DNA from: MKSF01 sp037190225
GTDB lineage: Bacteria; Bacteroidota; Bacteroidia; Chitinophagales; Chitinophagaceae
Reading direction: 5' to 3'
DNA length: 64,000 nt
Assembly (NCBI GenBank): GCA_037190225.1
Contig: JBBCJL010000009.1
Span: forward strand, 124,001-188,000
The notes beneath the pieces are model-generated. The model was not told where the DNA came from. It saw only the letters and a program-made list of their open reading frames with translations, and did not search any database. Shown here piece after piece: positions 19,722 to 27,810 of the stretch. Made by a program: the position numbers and the translations under genes. Positions within the stretch are counted from its first letter, which is position 1. Every line of letters starts with the position of its first letter.

Positions 19722-20891
19722 CTATTGGCCCCTGCGGCGCAGCATTTCCTTATTGATCAGTGAAAGCTCCCTGCCGGTCTGCCCTGCCACCGAAGTATTT
19801 TCCTGGGCCCTTCTCATAAGATAAGGCATCACATCCTTTACGGGTCCGTAAGGAAGGTATTTGCAGCAATTATAGCCGGCGTCCGAAAGGTTAAAGGAGA
19901 TATTGTCGCTCATGCCATAGAGCTGGGAGAAGTACACCCTGTCATCACCGGGAGCAATATCTTTTTCCTGCATCAGCTTTATAGCCTTATAGCAGCTTTC
20001 CTCATTGTGAGTGCCTATAAACGTATGGATACGGTCCATATTATCTATACAGTATTTTACAGCTACGTCATAATCATTGTCCGTGGATTTTTTATTAGGT
20101 TGTACGGGAGACAGGTAGCCCATAGCATTAGCCCTGGCTCTTTCCTTTTCCATATATGCACCCCGTACTATTTTAGCGCCTAAAATAAACCCTTGCTCTT
20201 CAGCGATCTGGAGCGATTTTTTCAGGTAAGGCAGCGAGGTGTGCAGGTACATCTGGAAGGTATTGAAGACGATCGCTTTTTCCTGGTTGAACCGCGCCAT
20301 CATGGCATTGGTCAGGTCATCAATAGGGTCCTGTATCCAGCTTTCTTCCGCGTCCACCAGTATCCTGATGCCCTTTTCGTGCGCGCGTTTACAGATGCTT
20401 TCAATGCGGGTCCACACATTGTTCCACTCCTGCTGCTCTGTTTCGTCCAGCTCCTTTTTGTTGTGTATCTTTTCCAGGAGGTCGAAGCGCGCAAATCCTG
20501 TTATCTTGATAGGTATAAAAGGAATATTGGGCTGTGCCGCGGCATAGTCTATGGCATTGATGAATTCAGGGACGGCGGCGTCAAAATCAGCTTCCGTTGA
20601 TTTGCCTTCCACACCGTAATCCAGCGCTACCCCTATGTTATATTTGTGCAGCATGGCAGCGGTCCGGGCAGCTTCTGCCAGTGTTTCTCCCCCGCAGAAT
20701 AACTGGAAAACGGTCTTTTTAATGATACCGCTGATAGGAAGGCCTATTTTAAAGGCCAGCTTTGTCAGGCCGATGCCCATTTGAGTGGCAGCGGGTGATC
20801 CCATGAAAGCAAACATGTATTGCGCTTTCTTCAGGGCTTTATCCGAACGGTACCGAAAGGCGATTTCTGTATTGTCAAAAGAAACAGACAT
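19722..20891 (-). CDS. proline dehydrogenase (FAD-dependent)
   Basis: 389 aa, single-domain PRODH of the eukaryote-like type that oxidises proline to pyrroline-5-carboxylate, first step of proline catabolism. TIM-barrel strands seen: GVALDYGVEGKSTEADFDAA, IPIKITGFARFDLLEKI, GIRILVDAEESWIQDPIDDL, FILGAKIVRGAYMEKERARA, TFIGTHNEESC. The C-terminal substrate helix is present (YLPYGPVKDVMPYLMRRAQE). The partner P5C dehydrogenase is not nearby. TAACTTTG (20918-20911) is a plausible -7 element 20 bp upstream of ATG 20891. Confidence 0.9.
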   Translation of the reverse strand: MSVSFDNTEIAFRYRSDKALKKAQYMFAFMGSPAATQMGIGLTKLAFKIGLPISGIIKKTVFQLFCGGETLAEAARTAAMLHKYNIGVALDYGVEGKSTEADFDAAVPEFINAIDYAAAQPNIPFIPIKITGFARFDLLEKIHNKKELDETEQQEWNNVWTRIESICKRAHEKGIRILVDAEESWIQDPIDDLTNAMMARFNQEKAIVFNTFQMYLHTSLPYLKKSLQIAEEQGFILGAKIVRGAYMEKERARANAMGYLSPVQPNKKSTDNDYDVAVKYCIDNMDRIHTFIGTHNEESCYKAIKLMQEKDIAPGDDRVYFSQLYGMSDNISFNLSDAGYNCCKYLPYGPVKDVMPYLMRRAQENTSVAGQTGRELSLINKEMLRRRGQ

Positions 20892-20989
20892 AGTATTGTA
20901 AAATATTGTGCAAAGTTAATATCAAAATTAGATTGTCATAACATTAGGATGTATATGATATGTTATTATATAGCAGGGAGATATGTTAT

Positions 20990-22216
20990 TTACTCTTCCT
21001 TAATGATGAGGGAGCTCCTGGCTGCTTTTATGGCAGGGTAATAGGATGCTATGAAGCCCGTTACCACCACGGATATGATGACGAGTATGAAATCCGACAG
21101 CTTAAAGGCTACGGGATAGCTGCTGACGACAAAGCCTTCGCCCATGCTGATAAGGCCCAGATATTTTTGTGCCAGGCAGACCAGGTAGCCCAGCAGCAGT
21201 CCCGCGCCGCCGCCTGTACCAGCCAGGAAGAAGCCGCTTTTCAGGAATATGCTTTTGATAGTGCCTGCCGGGGCGCCCATGGATTTCAGGATGGCGATAT
21301 CGCGCTTCTTTTCCAGCACCAGCATGGTGAGCGAGCCGACCATATTAAAGCTGGCTACCAGCATGACCATCAGCAGGATGGCATAAACAGCCCATTTTTC
21401 ACTGTTGAGTATCATGTAGAGGGTCTTGTTCTGCTCATATTTATCCAGTATGACAAATTGGTCTCCTACAATACGGGCGAGCGCTTTTTTGGCCTCCCTG
21501 AAAGAAACGCCGGGCTGCAGCCGGATGTCTATGCTGCTGTACCGGTTGCTGACCCCGAATAGCTTTGACGCTGCCTGGAGCGGGACCAGGACATATTTGT
21601 CATCGAATGCCGCCGCCACCCGGAAGATGCCGGAAGGCTGCACGTGGAGGGAATTGTAGGCATTGGTGTAGTCGGTGGAGAACTTAGCGCCGGACCGCGG
21701 GTGGTATATCGTAAAGCCGGAGAAGATATTGTCTGCTTCCAGTCCCAGCGTATTGGCGATCCTTACGCCCACCACCGCTTCGGGAATCGTGGTGCGCTCC
21801 GTAAAGAAAGGCTGCCCGTCCAGCATGTGCTGCTGTACGTTATTGATCCCGAACCAGCTGTTGGATACGCCCATGACATGACCGATCTTTTGCTGTTCCG
21901 TGCCTACGAACAGGGCCATGTCCTCCAGCGTATAGCTCCACTTATCAACGGCCTTGTCCGCATCCAGCGCGGCCGGCCAGCCTGGCTGTCCCTCAAAATA
22001 TTTGCCCTGTGCCGGTACGATCTTGATATCAGGATAGAATGCGGTATATAATTCCTTGGTGATGCCCTCGATCCCGTTATATACTGAGAATAGCACGACC
22101 ATAGCAGCCGTGGAGAACATGATGGCTGCCATACTGATCCGGGAGATGATGTTGATAGCCTGTGCCGATTTCTTACCTTTTACATATCGCCAGGCTATTT
22201 TGGACGTAATATTCAA
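20990..22216 (-). CDS. ABC transporter permease, LolC/LolE-FtsX family
   Basis: 408 aa. One N-terminal membrane helix (ISMAAIMFSTAAMVVLFSVY), a large periplasmic MacB-like domain, then three C-terminal helices (VYAILLMVMLVASFNMVGSL; FFLAGTGGGAGLLLGYLVCL; LSDFILVIISVVVTGFIASY). The opening IAWRYVKGKKSAQAINIISR is typical of Bacteroidota LolE-like proteins that extract lipoproteins from the inner membrane. The start is TTG; no ATG is available before residue 30. The ATPase partner is not adjacent. Downstream of rbfA, an association common in the phylum. Confidence 0.85.
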   Translation of the reverse strand: MNITSKIAWRYVKGKKSAQAINIISRISMAAIMFSTAAMVVLFSVYNGIEGITKELYTAFYPDIKIVPAQGKYFEGQPGWPAALDADKAVDKWSYTLEDMALFVGTEQQKIGHVMGVSNSWFGINNVQQHMLDGQPFFTERTTIPEAVVGVRIANTLGLEADNIFSGFTIYHPRSGAKFSTDYTNAYNSLHVQPSGIFRVAAAFDDKYVLVPLQAASKLFGVSNRYSSIDIRLQPGVSFREAKKALARIVGDQFVILDKYEQNKTLYMILNSEKWAVYAILLMVMLVASFNMVGSLTMLVLEKKRDIAILKSMGAPAGTIKSIFLKSGFFLAGTGGGAGLLLGYLVCLAQKYLGLISMGEGFVVSSYPVAFKLSDFILVIISVVVTGFIASYYPAIKAARSSLIIKEE

Positions 22217-22263
22217 ATGTTGCAGTATGAGGTTTGGACAGTGAAATTACGTAATGCGTACAA

Positions 22264-22292
22264 ATAAAAAAAGATGCATTATTCTGCATCTT
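22264..22292 (-). terminator. terminator overlapping the rbfA stop codon
   Basis: The minus-strand stem AAGATGCA (22292-22285) / TGCATCTT (22278-22271) is followed by TTTTTTA. The rbfA stop codon (22281-22279) lies in the loop, so the last codons of rbfA form one arm. Confidence 0.65.
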
Positions 22293-22653
22293 CAGGCTTG
22301 TCCGTGGAGTTGATATTTTTGAACAGCTCTTCCATTTTAAATACATAATCGAGCGTATCGTCCAGTGAAAAGGTCAGCGTGGGTATGCGGCGTAAGTGGT
22401 GGCGCAGCTTATTGCCCAGTTGCTTTCTTATCTCTCCTGTCTTGTCTGCAAACAATTTCAATGCGGCCTGGTTGTCCTTTACCTGGAAAAGGCTCAGCTC
22501 AATACGCGCCTCCAGGAGGTCGGGCGTAACGCTGACCCTGGAAATAGATACCATGCCGCCATCCAGCATATTCAATCCTTCTTTTACAAATATGGTAGTG
22601 AGCTCATCCTGTAGCTGCCTGGCTACCTGCCTTTGTCTTTTGCTTTCCTGCAT
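22279..22653 (-). CDS. rbfA: ribosome-binding factor A
   Basis: 124 aa KH-domain protein aiding 30S maturation. Features: MQESKRQRQVARQLQDELTT, VSISRVSVTPDLLEARIELS and the C-terminal LGNKLRHHLRRIPTLTFSLD. ATG 22653 is preceded by GAGGAG 9 nt upstream, one of the few Shine-Dalgarno-like sites in the window; an in-frame TTG at 22683 lies within the likely -7 element TAATTTTG. A terminator hairpin overlaps the stop codon. Confidence 0.92.
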   Translation of the reverse strand: MQESKRQRQVARQLQDELTTIFVKEGLNMLDGGMVSISRVSVTPDLLEARIELSLFQVKDNQAALKLFADKTGEIRKQLGNKLRHHLRRIPTLTFSLDDTLDYVFKMEELFKNINSTDKPEDAE

Positions 22654-22773
22654 AATAAATCTCCTCTGGGTTATAAAGCGCAAAATTAGTGATTTTTGCG
22701 CTGAGATGTTTGATAATTTATATGCGATTATTATTTACCTTTGGTAAACAAAGTTTAAGCTATCTTTAAAAAA

Positions 22774-23694
22774 ATGAAGAAATTATTTATAATAAGCTGC
22801 TTGTCTGTCCTGGCGGGCCTGTATTCGTGTAAGGAAGTTCCTGTTAGAATTGCAGAGGACATCCCGGGTCAGGAAGATACCACCTATATGGTGAGCAATG
22901 TGGAGACCCCGCAGGATAAGAAGTACCTTATCGAGGAGCTGAGCGGCGTGCAATGCGTGAATTGCCCGGCAGGTATCCAGAAGTTAACGGAAATGAACAC
23001 CACCGGTGAGTTTGCCAATAAGATGACGATCGTAAGCATCCACGTGGGTACCTTTGCCTGGTTTATCAAGGACGATACCAAGCCGCAGTATAACAGTAAG
23101 CAGGATTTTGTGGTGCCCGGCTCCGATCAGCTGCTGGAACTGGTCTTTGGCGGTGATCCCGGCAAGCCCTGCGCCAGCTTTGACAGGCTGAAGATCAGCA
23201 AGCAGTATAACCTCTTGCTGCCTAACTACCCCCAGTGGTCCTCCTATATGAGCAGCGCCAGGGATTCATCGGCCAGCACTCCTGTGAATATTCATATCGA
23301 AACGGCAGAAGGCGCTACCCCGGATGAGTTTGATATCACCGTAAGACTGCATTACACGCAGGCCCTGAGCGCCAGGCAGGCGCTGAATATCTACCTTACG
23401 GAAAGCAATATCAGGGACGCGATGAAATACGCGCTCAAGACAGATACGAATTATATTTTCAACCATGTGCTCCGGAAATATATTACCCCGTCTAACGGCA
23501 GGCGTATTTTATCCGATGTGGCGATAGAGCCGGGAAGGGTATATGAGCTGCGTACCAAGCTGACCATTGACAGGAACGACAAGAGCCAGTCCTTCTGGAA
23601 TCCTGAAAATATGGAAGTGGTGGCGTTTGTGAGCAGCGCGGATGATAACAGCAAAAGGGTATATCAATCCCAGTACGTGCACCTGAAACCGTAA
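22774..23694 (+). CDS. Omp28-family lipoprotein with CxxC thioredoxin-like motif
   Basis: 306 aa. Lipoprotein signal MKKLFIISCLSVLAGLYSC. The N-terminal part (KYLIEELSGVQCVNCPAGIQ) has a CVNC redox-type motif at about residues 67-70 in a thioredoxin-like context. The rest matches the Omp28-related outer-membrane proteins of Bacteroidota (HVGTFAWFIKDD, VAIEPGRVYELRTKLTIDRN). Function unknown; the family occurs on the cell surface. ATG follows TATCTTTA (22761-22768), itself 17 nt after a TTTG. It is divergent from rbfA. Confidence 0.82.
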   Translation: MKKLFIISCLSVLAGLYSCKEVPVRIAEDIPGQEDTTYMVSNVETPQDKKYLIEELSGVQCVNCPAGIQKLTEMNTTGEFANKMTIVSIHVGTFAWFIKDDTKPQYNSKQDFVVPGSDQLLELVFGGDPGKPCASFDRLKISKQYNLLLPNYPQWSSYMSSARDSSASTPVNIHIETAEGATPDEFDITVRLHYTQALSARQALNIYLTESNIRDAMKYALKTDTNYIFNHVLRKYITPSNGRRILSDVAIEPGRVYELRTKLTIDRNDKSQSFWNPENMEVVAFVSSADDNSKRVYQSQYVHLKP

Positions 23695-23909
23695 TAAAGA
23701 TTTAGCAACAACGTTTCTCCATATCATTTTCAGATAATCCCCGGCAGTGTAAGCATTTACCTGACCGGGGATTATTATATGTCCTTTCCCGGCACCGTGC
23801 AATTACTTTGATGGCAACGGTGGTATGATAAAAACTGGTTTGGCTGCCTGGATTCAGGAAACAACAAGAGGGCTTTGTGCTTTGCGGTGATATTGTGGTT
23901 GGGAGCAGT

Positions 23910-23940
23910 GTCATTTTGACTGTAACGTAGCGGAATGGAG
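23910..23940. repeat. solitary half of the 118-bp inverted-repeat element
   Basis: 31 nt that match the reverse complement of 16626-16656 with two mismatches. The left half is missing, so it is a degenerate remnant. The 414-bp gap 23695-24108 contains this remnant and the exbB terminator, and no gene that I can see. Confidence 0.6.
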
Positions 23941-24045
23941 CAATCAAAAAGAGCTTTATAAAGTTATATATTCCCTATTCCCCGGAGACCTGGTGATACA
24001 GCTATCCTGATGCTTGTTACCTATGGGTAAATAGTCAGTAAAATG

Positions 24046-24077
24046 AAAAAGGCCCGGTTTTAAACCGGGCCTTTTAA
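24046..24077 (-). terminator. strong terminator downstream of exbB-like gene
   Basis: Perfect stem AAAAGGCCCGGTTT / AAACCGGGCCTTTT (about 14 bp) with A- and T-runs on both flanks. Oriented for the ExbB gene ending at 24109. Confidence 0.85.
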
Positions 24078-24108
24078 GAAAGTAATATATTTTTATCAGC
24101 AATGCTGC

Positions 24109-24831
24109 TTAGTTCATAGGCTCATGTAAGATATCCAGGAGATCATTGCTGGCAGTTTCTATCTTGTTGACATTCTTATTGATCTGGGCATTCAGGTAGT
24201 TATAGCCTAAATAAGACAGCAGGCCGATAATAAGCCCGGATGCGGAGGTCACCATTTTGGTATAGATACCACCCGCCAGGTTATTGATCTCGAAACCCTG
24301 GTGCTGGATATTGAAGAAGAGGATGATCATACCTACTATTGTACCCAGGAACCCGAACATAGGGGCGATACCGGCTATGGTGGAGATCGCGCCGAGATTT
24401 TTCTCCATTTTGTATACTTCCAGCTTGCCGGCGTTTTCCATGGACTTCTCAATGTGGTCCACAGGCTTGCCGATGCGCTTCAGTCCTTTTAAGATCACGG
24501 TAGGTACGGACCCTTCAAAGTTTTTGGCGACATTGACAGCGCCGGATATATTGCCTTCGGCCAGCTTTTCCCTGATCCTGGACATGAAATCATCGGGCGT
24601 TTTGCCTGCTTTCCTGATGGCCATATATCTCTCTACAAAGATATACAAGGCTATGATGCTGCAGAGCAGCAGGGGTATCATCAATACGCCGCCTTCCATC
24701 AGCAGGTTCCATAAGGAGAGGGTCTGTTCCGGTTGTACCACTGTAGTTACAGGCGTCATCGGGGCGGCCAGGGGAGAATCTCCTCCGGCCCCTGCGGGAG
24801 CCTGTATCGTCAAAAATTGAAACAATGACAT
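24109..24831 (-). CDS. MotA/TolQ/ExbB proton channel family protein
   Basis: 240 aa with three membrane segments (GGVLMIPLLLCSIIALYIFV; LGAISTIAGIAPMFGFLGTI; MVTSASGLIIGLLSYLGYNY). The conserved TolQ/ExbB core AGIAPMFGFLGTIVGMI and the helical cytoplasmic loop are present. It should use proton-motive force with an ExbD/TolR partner. Unusually, none follows: a terminator stands 30 bp after the stop. ATG 24831 (MSLFQFLTIQ) is preferred to an upstream TTG at 24858. Confidence 0.88.
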   Translation of the reverse strand: MSLFQFLTIQAPAGAGGDSPLAAPMTPVTTVVQPEQTLSLWNLLMEGGVLMIPLLLCSIIALYIFVERYMAIRKAGKTPDDFMSRIREKLAEGNISGAVNVAKNFEGSVPTVILKGLKRIGKPVDHIEKSMENAGKLEVYKMEKNLGAISTIAGIAPMFGFLGTIVGMIILFFNIQHQGFEINNLAGGIYTKMVTSASGLIIGLLSYLGYNYLNAQINKNVNKIETASNDLLDILHEPMN

Positions 24832-24942
24832 CTTAAAAGATTTATTTAACAGTAGCAAATATACAACTTAGTCATATTGCATTAACATTCTGCGGGAATT
24901 TTATAAAAACAATAGTTTTTAAGCATCGTTTTGACCGGGAGG

Positions 24943-25163
24943 CTAAGAGATTCCTCACATCCGTTCGGAATGACAAGTACCCCCAGTTCCTTTATAGCTT
25001 ATAGTCACTAATTGTATTATAAGAGATTCCTCACATCCGTTCGGAATGACAAGTACCCCCAGCTCCTTCTTGCTAAAGCGGTATCCGTACCTCAGGAAGG
25101 ACACTGCTCATCAAAGCGTAGCCGTAATAAAAGGTTGTTTCCTATAAGCATATAGTCACTAAT
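24943..25163. repeat. tandem copies of a dispersed intergenic repeat
   Basis: Two copies (24943-25008 and 25018-25163) begin AAGAGATTCCTCACATCCGT, run through TCGGAATGACAAGTACCCCC and end in ATAGTCACTAAT. Further copies are at 29595-29689 and 39506-39693. The repeat fills the 371-bp gap 24832-25202 between exbB and the ammonia-lyase gene. No coding capacity; function unknown. Confidence 0.75.
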
Positions 25164-25202
25164 ATTATTTTACTTTGTAGCTTAAATTCTCAACAGCACA
25201 AC

Positions 25203-26762
25203 ATGGCAGTTTTAGGAGCGCAGATCTTAACATTGGAACAACTGGAGCAGATCGTATTACAAAAGGAAACGGTAACGCTGGATGCGGAACGGTTACAGGA
25301 AGTGGCAGACTGTCACCGTTTCCTGATCAATTTTTCTAAAGATAAGCTTATATATGGCATCAATACAGGCTTCGGTCCTATGGCGCAGTACCGCATCGAG
25401 GATGCGGACCGTGTGCAGCTGCAGCTCAACCTGATACGGTCGCATTGCAGTGGTATGGGAAAGCTGCTCAGTCCCGTGCAGTCCCGTGCGGCCCTGCTGG
25501 CAAGGCTGAATACCATGATGTGCGCCCGCTCCGGCATCCATCCCGGTACGGTGGAGCTGATGGCCGCCCTGCTGAATGCGGAGGCCTATCCCTGCATGTA
25601 CCACCACGGCGGCGTGGGCGCCAGCGGCGACCTGGTGCAGCTGGCACACCTGGCGCTGGGATTGATAGGTGAAGGAAGTTTCTGGTACAGGGGCGAGGTG
25701 GTAACGGCAGCCGAAGTGTATGCGACCACCGGGCTGCAACCGATGAAGATCCATATCCGCGAAGGCCTGGGCATGCTGAACGGCACCTCCTCGATGACCG
25801 GCATCGGCGCTATTAACGTGTTGCACGCCCGTAAGCTGATGACCGGGCAGATCCTGTTTTCCCTGATGGTCAACGAGATCATGGAAGCTTATGATGATCA
25901 TTTTTCGGAAGAGCTGAATGCGGTCAAGCTGCATAAGGGCCAGCAGGTAGTGGCTAAGGCCATGCGTGCTATTTCCCGGAAGAGCAGGCTGCTCCGTAAG
26001 CGGCACGAACATTTGTATGATAAGAAGGTAACGGAATCCGTCCTGCAGGATAAGGTGCAGGAGTATTATTCGCTGCGGTGTGTGCCGCAGATACTCGGCC
26101 CGATATACGATACGATAGAGAATGCTGCCCAGATCATGGAGCAGGAGATCAACTCCGTAAATGATAACCCTGTTATAGACCCGCATAGGGAAATGATCTA
26201 TCATGGCGGTAACTTTCACGGTGATTATGTCAGCCTGGAGATGGATAAGCTGAAGATAGCCGTTACCAAGCTGTCCATGCTGGCAGAGCGCCAGCTGAAT
26301 TTTTTGCTCAACCATCACCTGAACCGCAAGCTGCCGCCTTTTATCAATGCGGGCACGCTGGGGCTCAATTTCGGTGTGCAGGGCATGCAGTACCCGGCTA
26401 CCAGCAATGTGGCGGAGAACCAGACATTGAGCAACCCGATGTATGTGCACAGTATCCCGAATAATAATGATAACCAGGATATTGTAAGCATGGGCACCAA
26501 CAGCGCCGCTATGTGCGCGCAGGTCATTGAAAATTCTTTCGAGGTGCTGTCCGTACACGCTTTGGCCATTATACAGGCCATAGATTATAAAGGATATAAG
26601 GACAGGCTGTCGCCGGCTACCCGGTGGATGTATGATGAGCTGAGCGTGCTGGCGCCTTCCTTTAAGGAGGATGCGCCTTCCTACGAAAGGCTGGCCCGTA
26701 TAAAATCCTGGCTGATGGAAACGGAGGTAGCCGCGAAGATGAAAGCATTGCTGGAGTTTTAA
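25203..26762 (+). CDS. aromatic amino-acid ammonia-lyase (HAL/TAL family)
   Basis: 519 aa. Eliminates ammonia from histidine or tyrosine through the MIO prosthetic group, formed autocatalytically from Ala-Ser-Gly, seen in GGVGASGDLVQLAHLALG (about residues 135-152). Other landmarks: YGINTGFGPMAQYRI, LNLIRSHCSGMGK, NSVNDNPVI, HGGNFHGDYVSLEMDKLKI and SNPMYVHSIPNNNDNQDIVS. The selectivity pair is Ser-His (RSHCSG), as in histidine lyases. From memory, however, the whole protein resembles the Flavobacterium johnsoniae tyrosine ammonia-lyase, which also has RSH. No hut genes are nearby and a glycosyltransferase follows, so tyrosine (flexirubin-type pigment route) is quite possible. Confidence 0.88.
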   Translation: MAVLGAQILTLEQLEQIVLQKETVTLDAERLQEVADCHRFLINFSKDKLIYGINTGFGPMAQYRIEDADRVQLQLNLIRSHCSGMGKLLSPVQSRAALLARLNTMMCARSGIHPGTVELMAALLNAEAYPCMYHHGGVGASGDLVQLAHLALGLIGEGSFWYRGEVVTAAEVYATTGLQPMKIHIREGLGMLNGTSSMTGIGAINVLHARKLMTGQILFSLMVNEIMEAYDDHFSEELNAVKLHKGQQVVAKAMRAISRKSRLLRKRHEHLYDKKVTESVLQDKVQEYYSLRCVPQILGPIYDTIENAAQIMEQEINSVNDNPVIDPHREMIYHGGNFHGDYVSLEMDKLKIAVTKLSMLAERQLNFLLNHHLNRKLPPFINAGTLGLNFGVQGMQYPATSNVAENQTLSNPMYVHSIPNNNDNQDIVSMGTNSAAMCAQVIENSFEVLSVHALAIIQAIDYKGYKDRLSPATRWMYDELSVLAPSFKEDAPSYERLARIKSWLMETEVAAKMKALLEF

Positions 26763-26817
26763 AGTTTGCAGCAGCTGCTGCTTTATTTATTATAACAATA
26801 ATCACCCGTACCTCATA

Positions 26818-27747
26818 ATGAGCCTGCAAGACACACCCTCCATAAGCATTTGTGTGCTGACCTATAACCGGGAGAAAGAGCTCCTGGAATTGCTGGAAAG
26901 CGCTTTGAAACTGGATCATTATGACCGGATCGTCACAGAGTTCATATTATGGAACAATAATTCTTCGGATAATTATGACCGTGCTAAAGCGTTTATTGCC
27001 GGTCACCCGGAATTAAAGATCCGGTATATAGAGTCTGATGTCAACTGGGGTGTTGCCGTAGGCCGGAATAAGATCATGAAAATGGCAACGGGTCCTTACC
27101 TGCTGCTTATTGATGACGATATTGAGTTCAACGCGCCGGGCGACCTGGTAAAGCTGGCGGAGCTGTTTCACAAGGAAAGGTATATCCGCAATAAGACGGT
27201 CATTATCAATGTGGACGTGTATTACCACAGCACCCGGGAACGGCAGGTAACCGCTTTCCCCCATAAGCAATACGATAAGTATAAGGACAGGGACTGGTTC
27301 CTGACGGGTCATTTTGCGGCCGGGGCGGCATTATACCGCAAGGACGCTATGGAAGCGCTGGGCTATTTCCCGGATGATATTATGTATGGTATGGAGGAGT
27401 ACGACCTGAGCTTCAGGGCCATCCGGGCGGGTTACACCATCGCCTATGATAATTGCATCCTGCTGTGGCATAAGGAAATTCCCAAAGGCAGGATGACCTC
27501 CAAAGAGAAGGATGCCACGCTATGGCATAATAAGGCCATGGTGTTCTGGACCTATATGCCTATGCTGTATTTCTGGACGCTGAATTGCTGCTGGGGATTG
27601 CGCTATCTCTTAAGGACCAGGGATGTGAAAGGCTTTTTCAGCACCTGCAGGAGGATAGCCGCTGCTGTCAAAACCCGTAAACGTGATCCTTTACCACCTG
27701 AAGGATTGCGTTACCTGAAGCAGGTGGAGGCGAGGCTCTGGTATTGA
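26818..27747 (+). CDS. family 2 glycosyltransferase
   Basis: 309 aa, GT-A fold. N-terminal nucleotide-binding part SISICVLTYNREKELLELLE, the metal-binding DxD-like LLIDDDIEFNAPG near residue 100, and the acceptor-side motif GMEEYDLSFRAIRAGYTIAY around residue 200. The C-terminal segment has one hydrophobic stretch (FWTYMPMLYFWTLNCCWGLR), possibly membrane-associated. It starts 55 bp after the ammonia-lyase gene on the same strand, so the two may be co-transcribed. Sugar donor and acceptor unknown. Confidence 0.85.
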   Translation: MSLQDTPSISICVLTYNREKELLELLESALKLDHYDRIVTEFILWNNNSSDNYDRAKAFIAGHPELKIRYIESDVNWGVAVGRNKIMKMATGPYLLLIDDDIEFNAPGDLVKLAELFHKERYIRNKTVIINVDVYYHSTRERQVTAFPHKQYDKYKDRDWFLTGHFAAGAALYRKDAMEALGYFPDDIMYGMEEYDLSFRAIRAGYTIAYDNCILLWHKEIPKGRMTSKEKDATLWHNKAMVFWTYMPMLYFWTLNCCWGLRYLLRTRDVKGFFSTCRRIAAAVKTRKRDPLPPEGLRYLKQVEARLWY

Positions 27748-27810
27748 TGACGCCATTGTAAATTTCCTGGTATAATTACCGGTTGGGCTATTTTGCTTAT
27801 CTTTAGTAAA

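Noticed and set aside
25293..26558. 421-codon antisense reading frame inside the ammonia-lyase gene
   Set aside because: Low-complexity His/Gln-rich composition and full overlap with a strongly conserved gene; it is a frame shadow.
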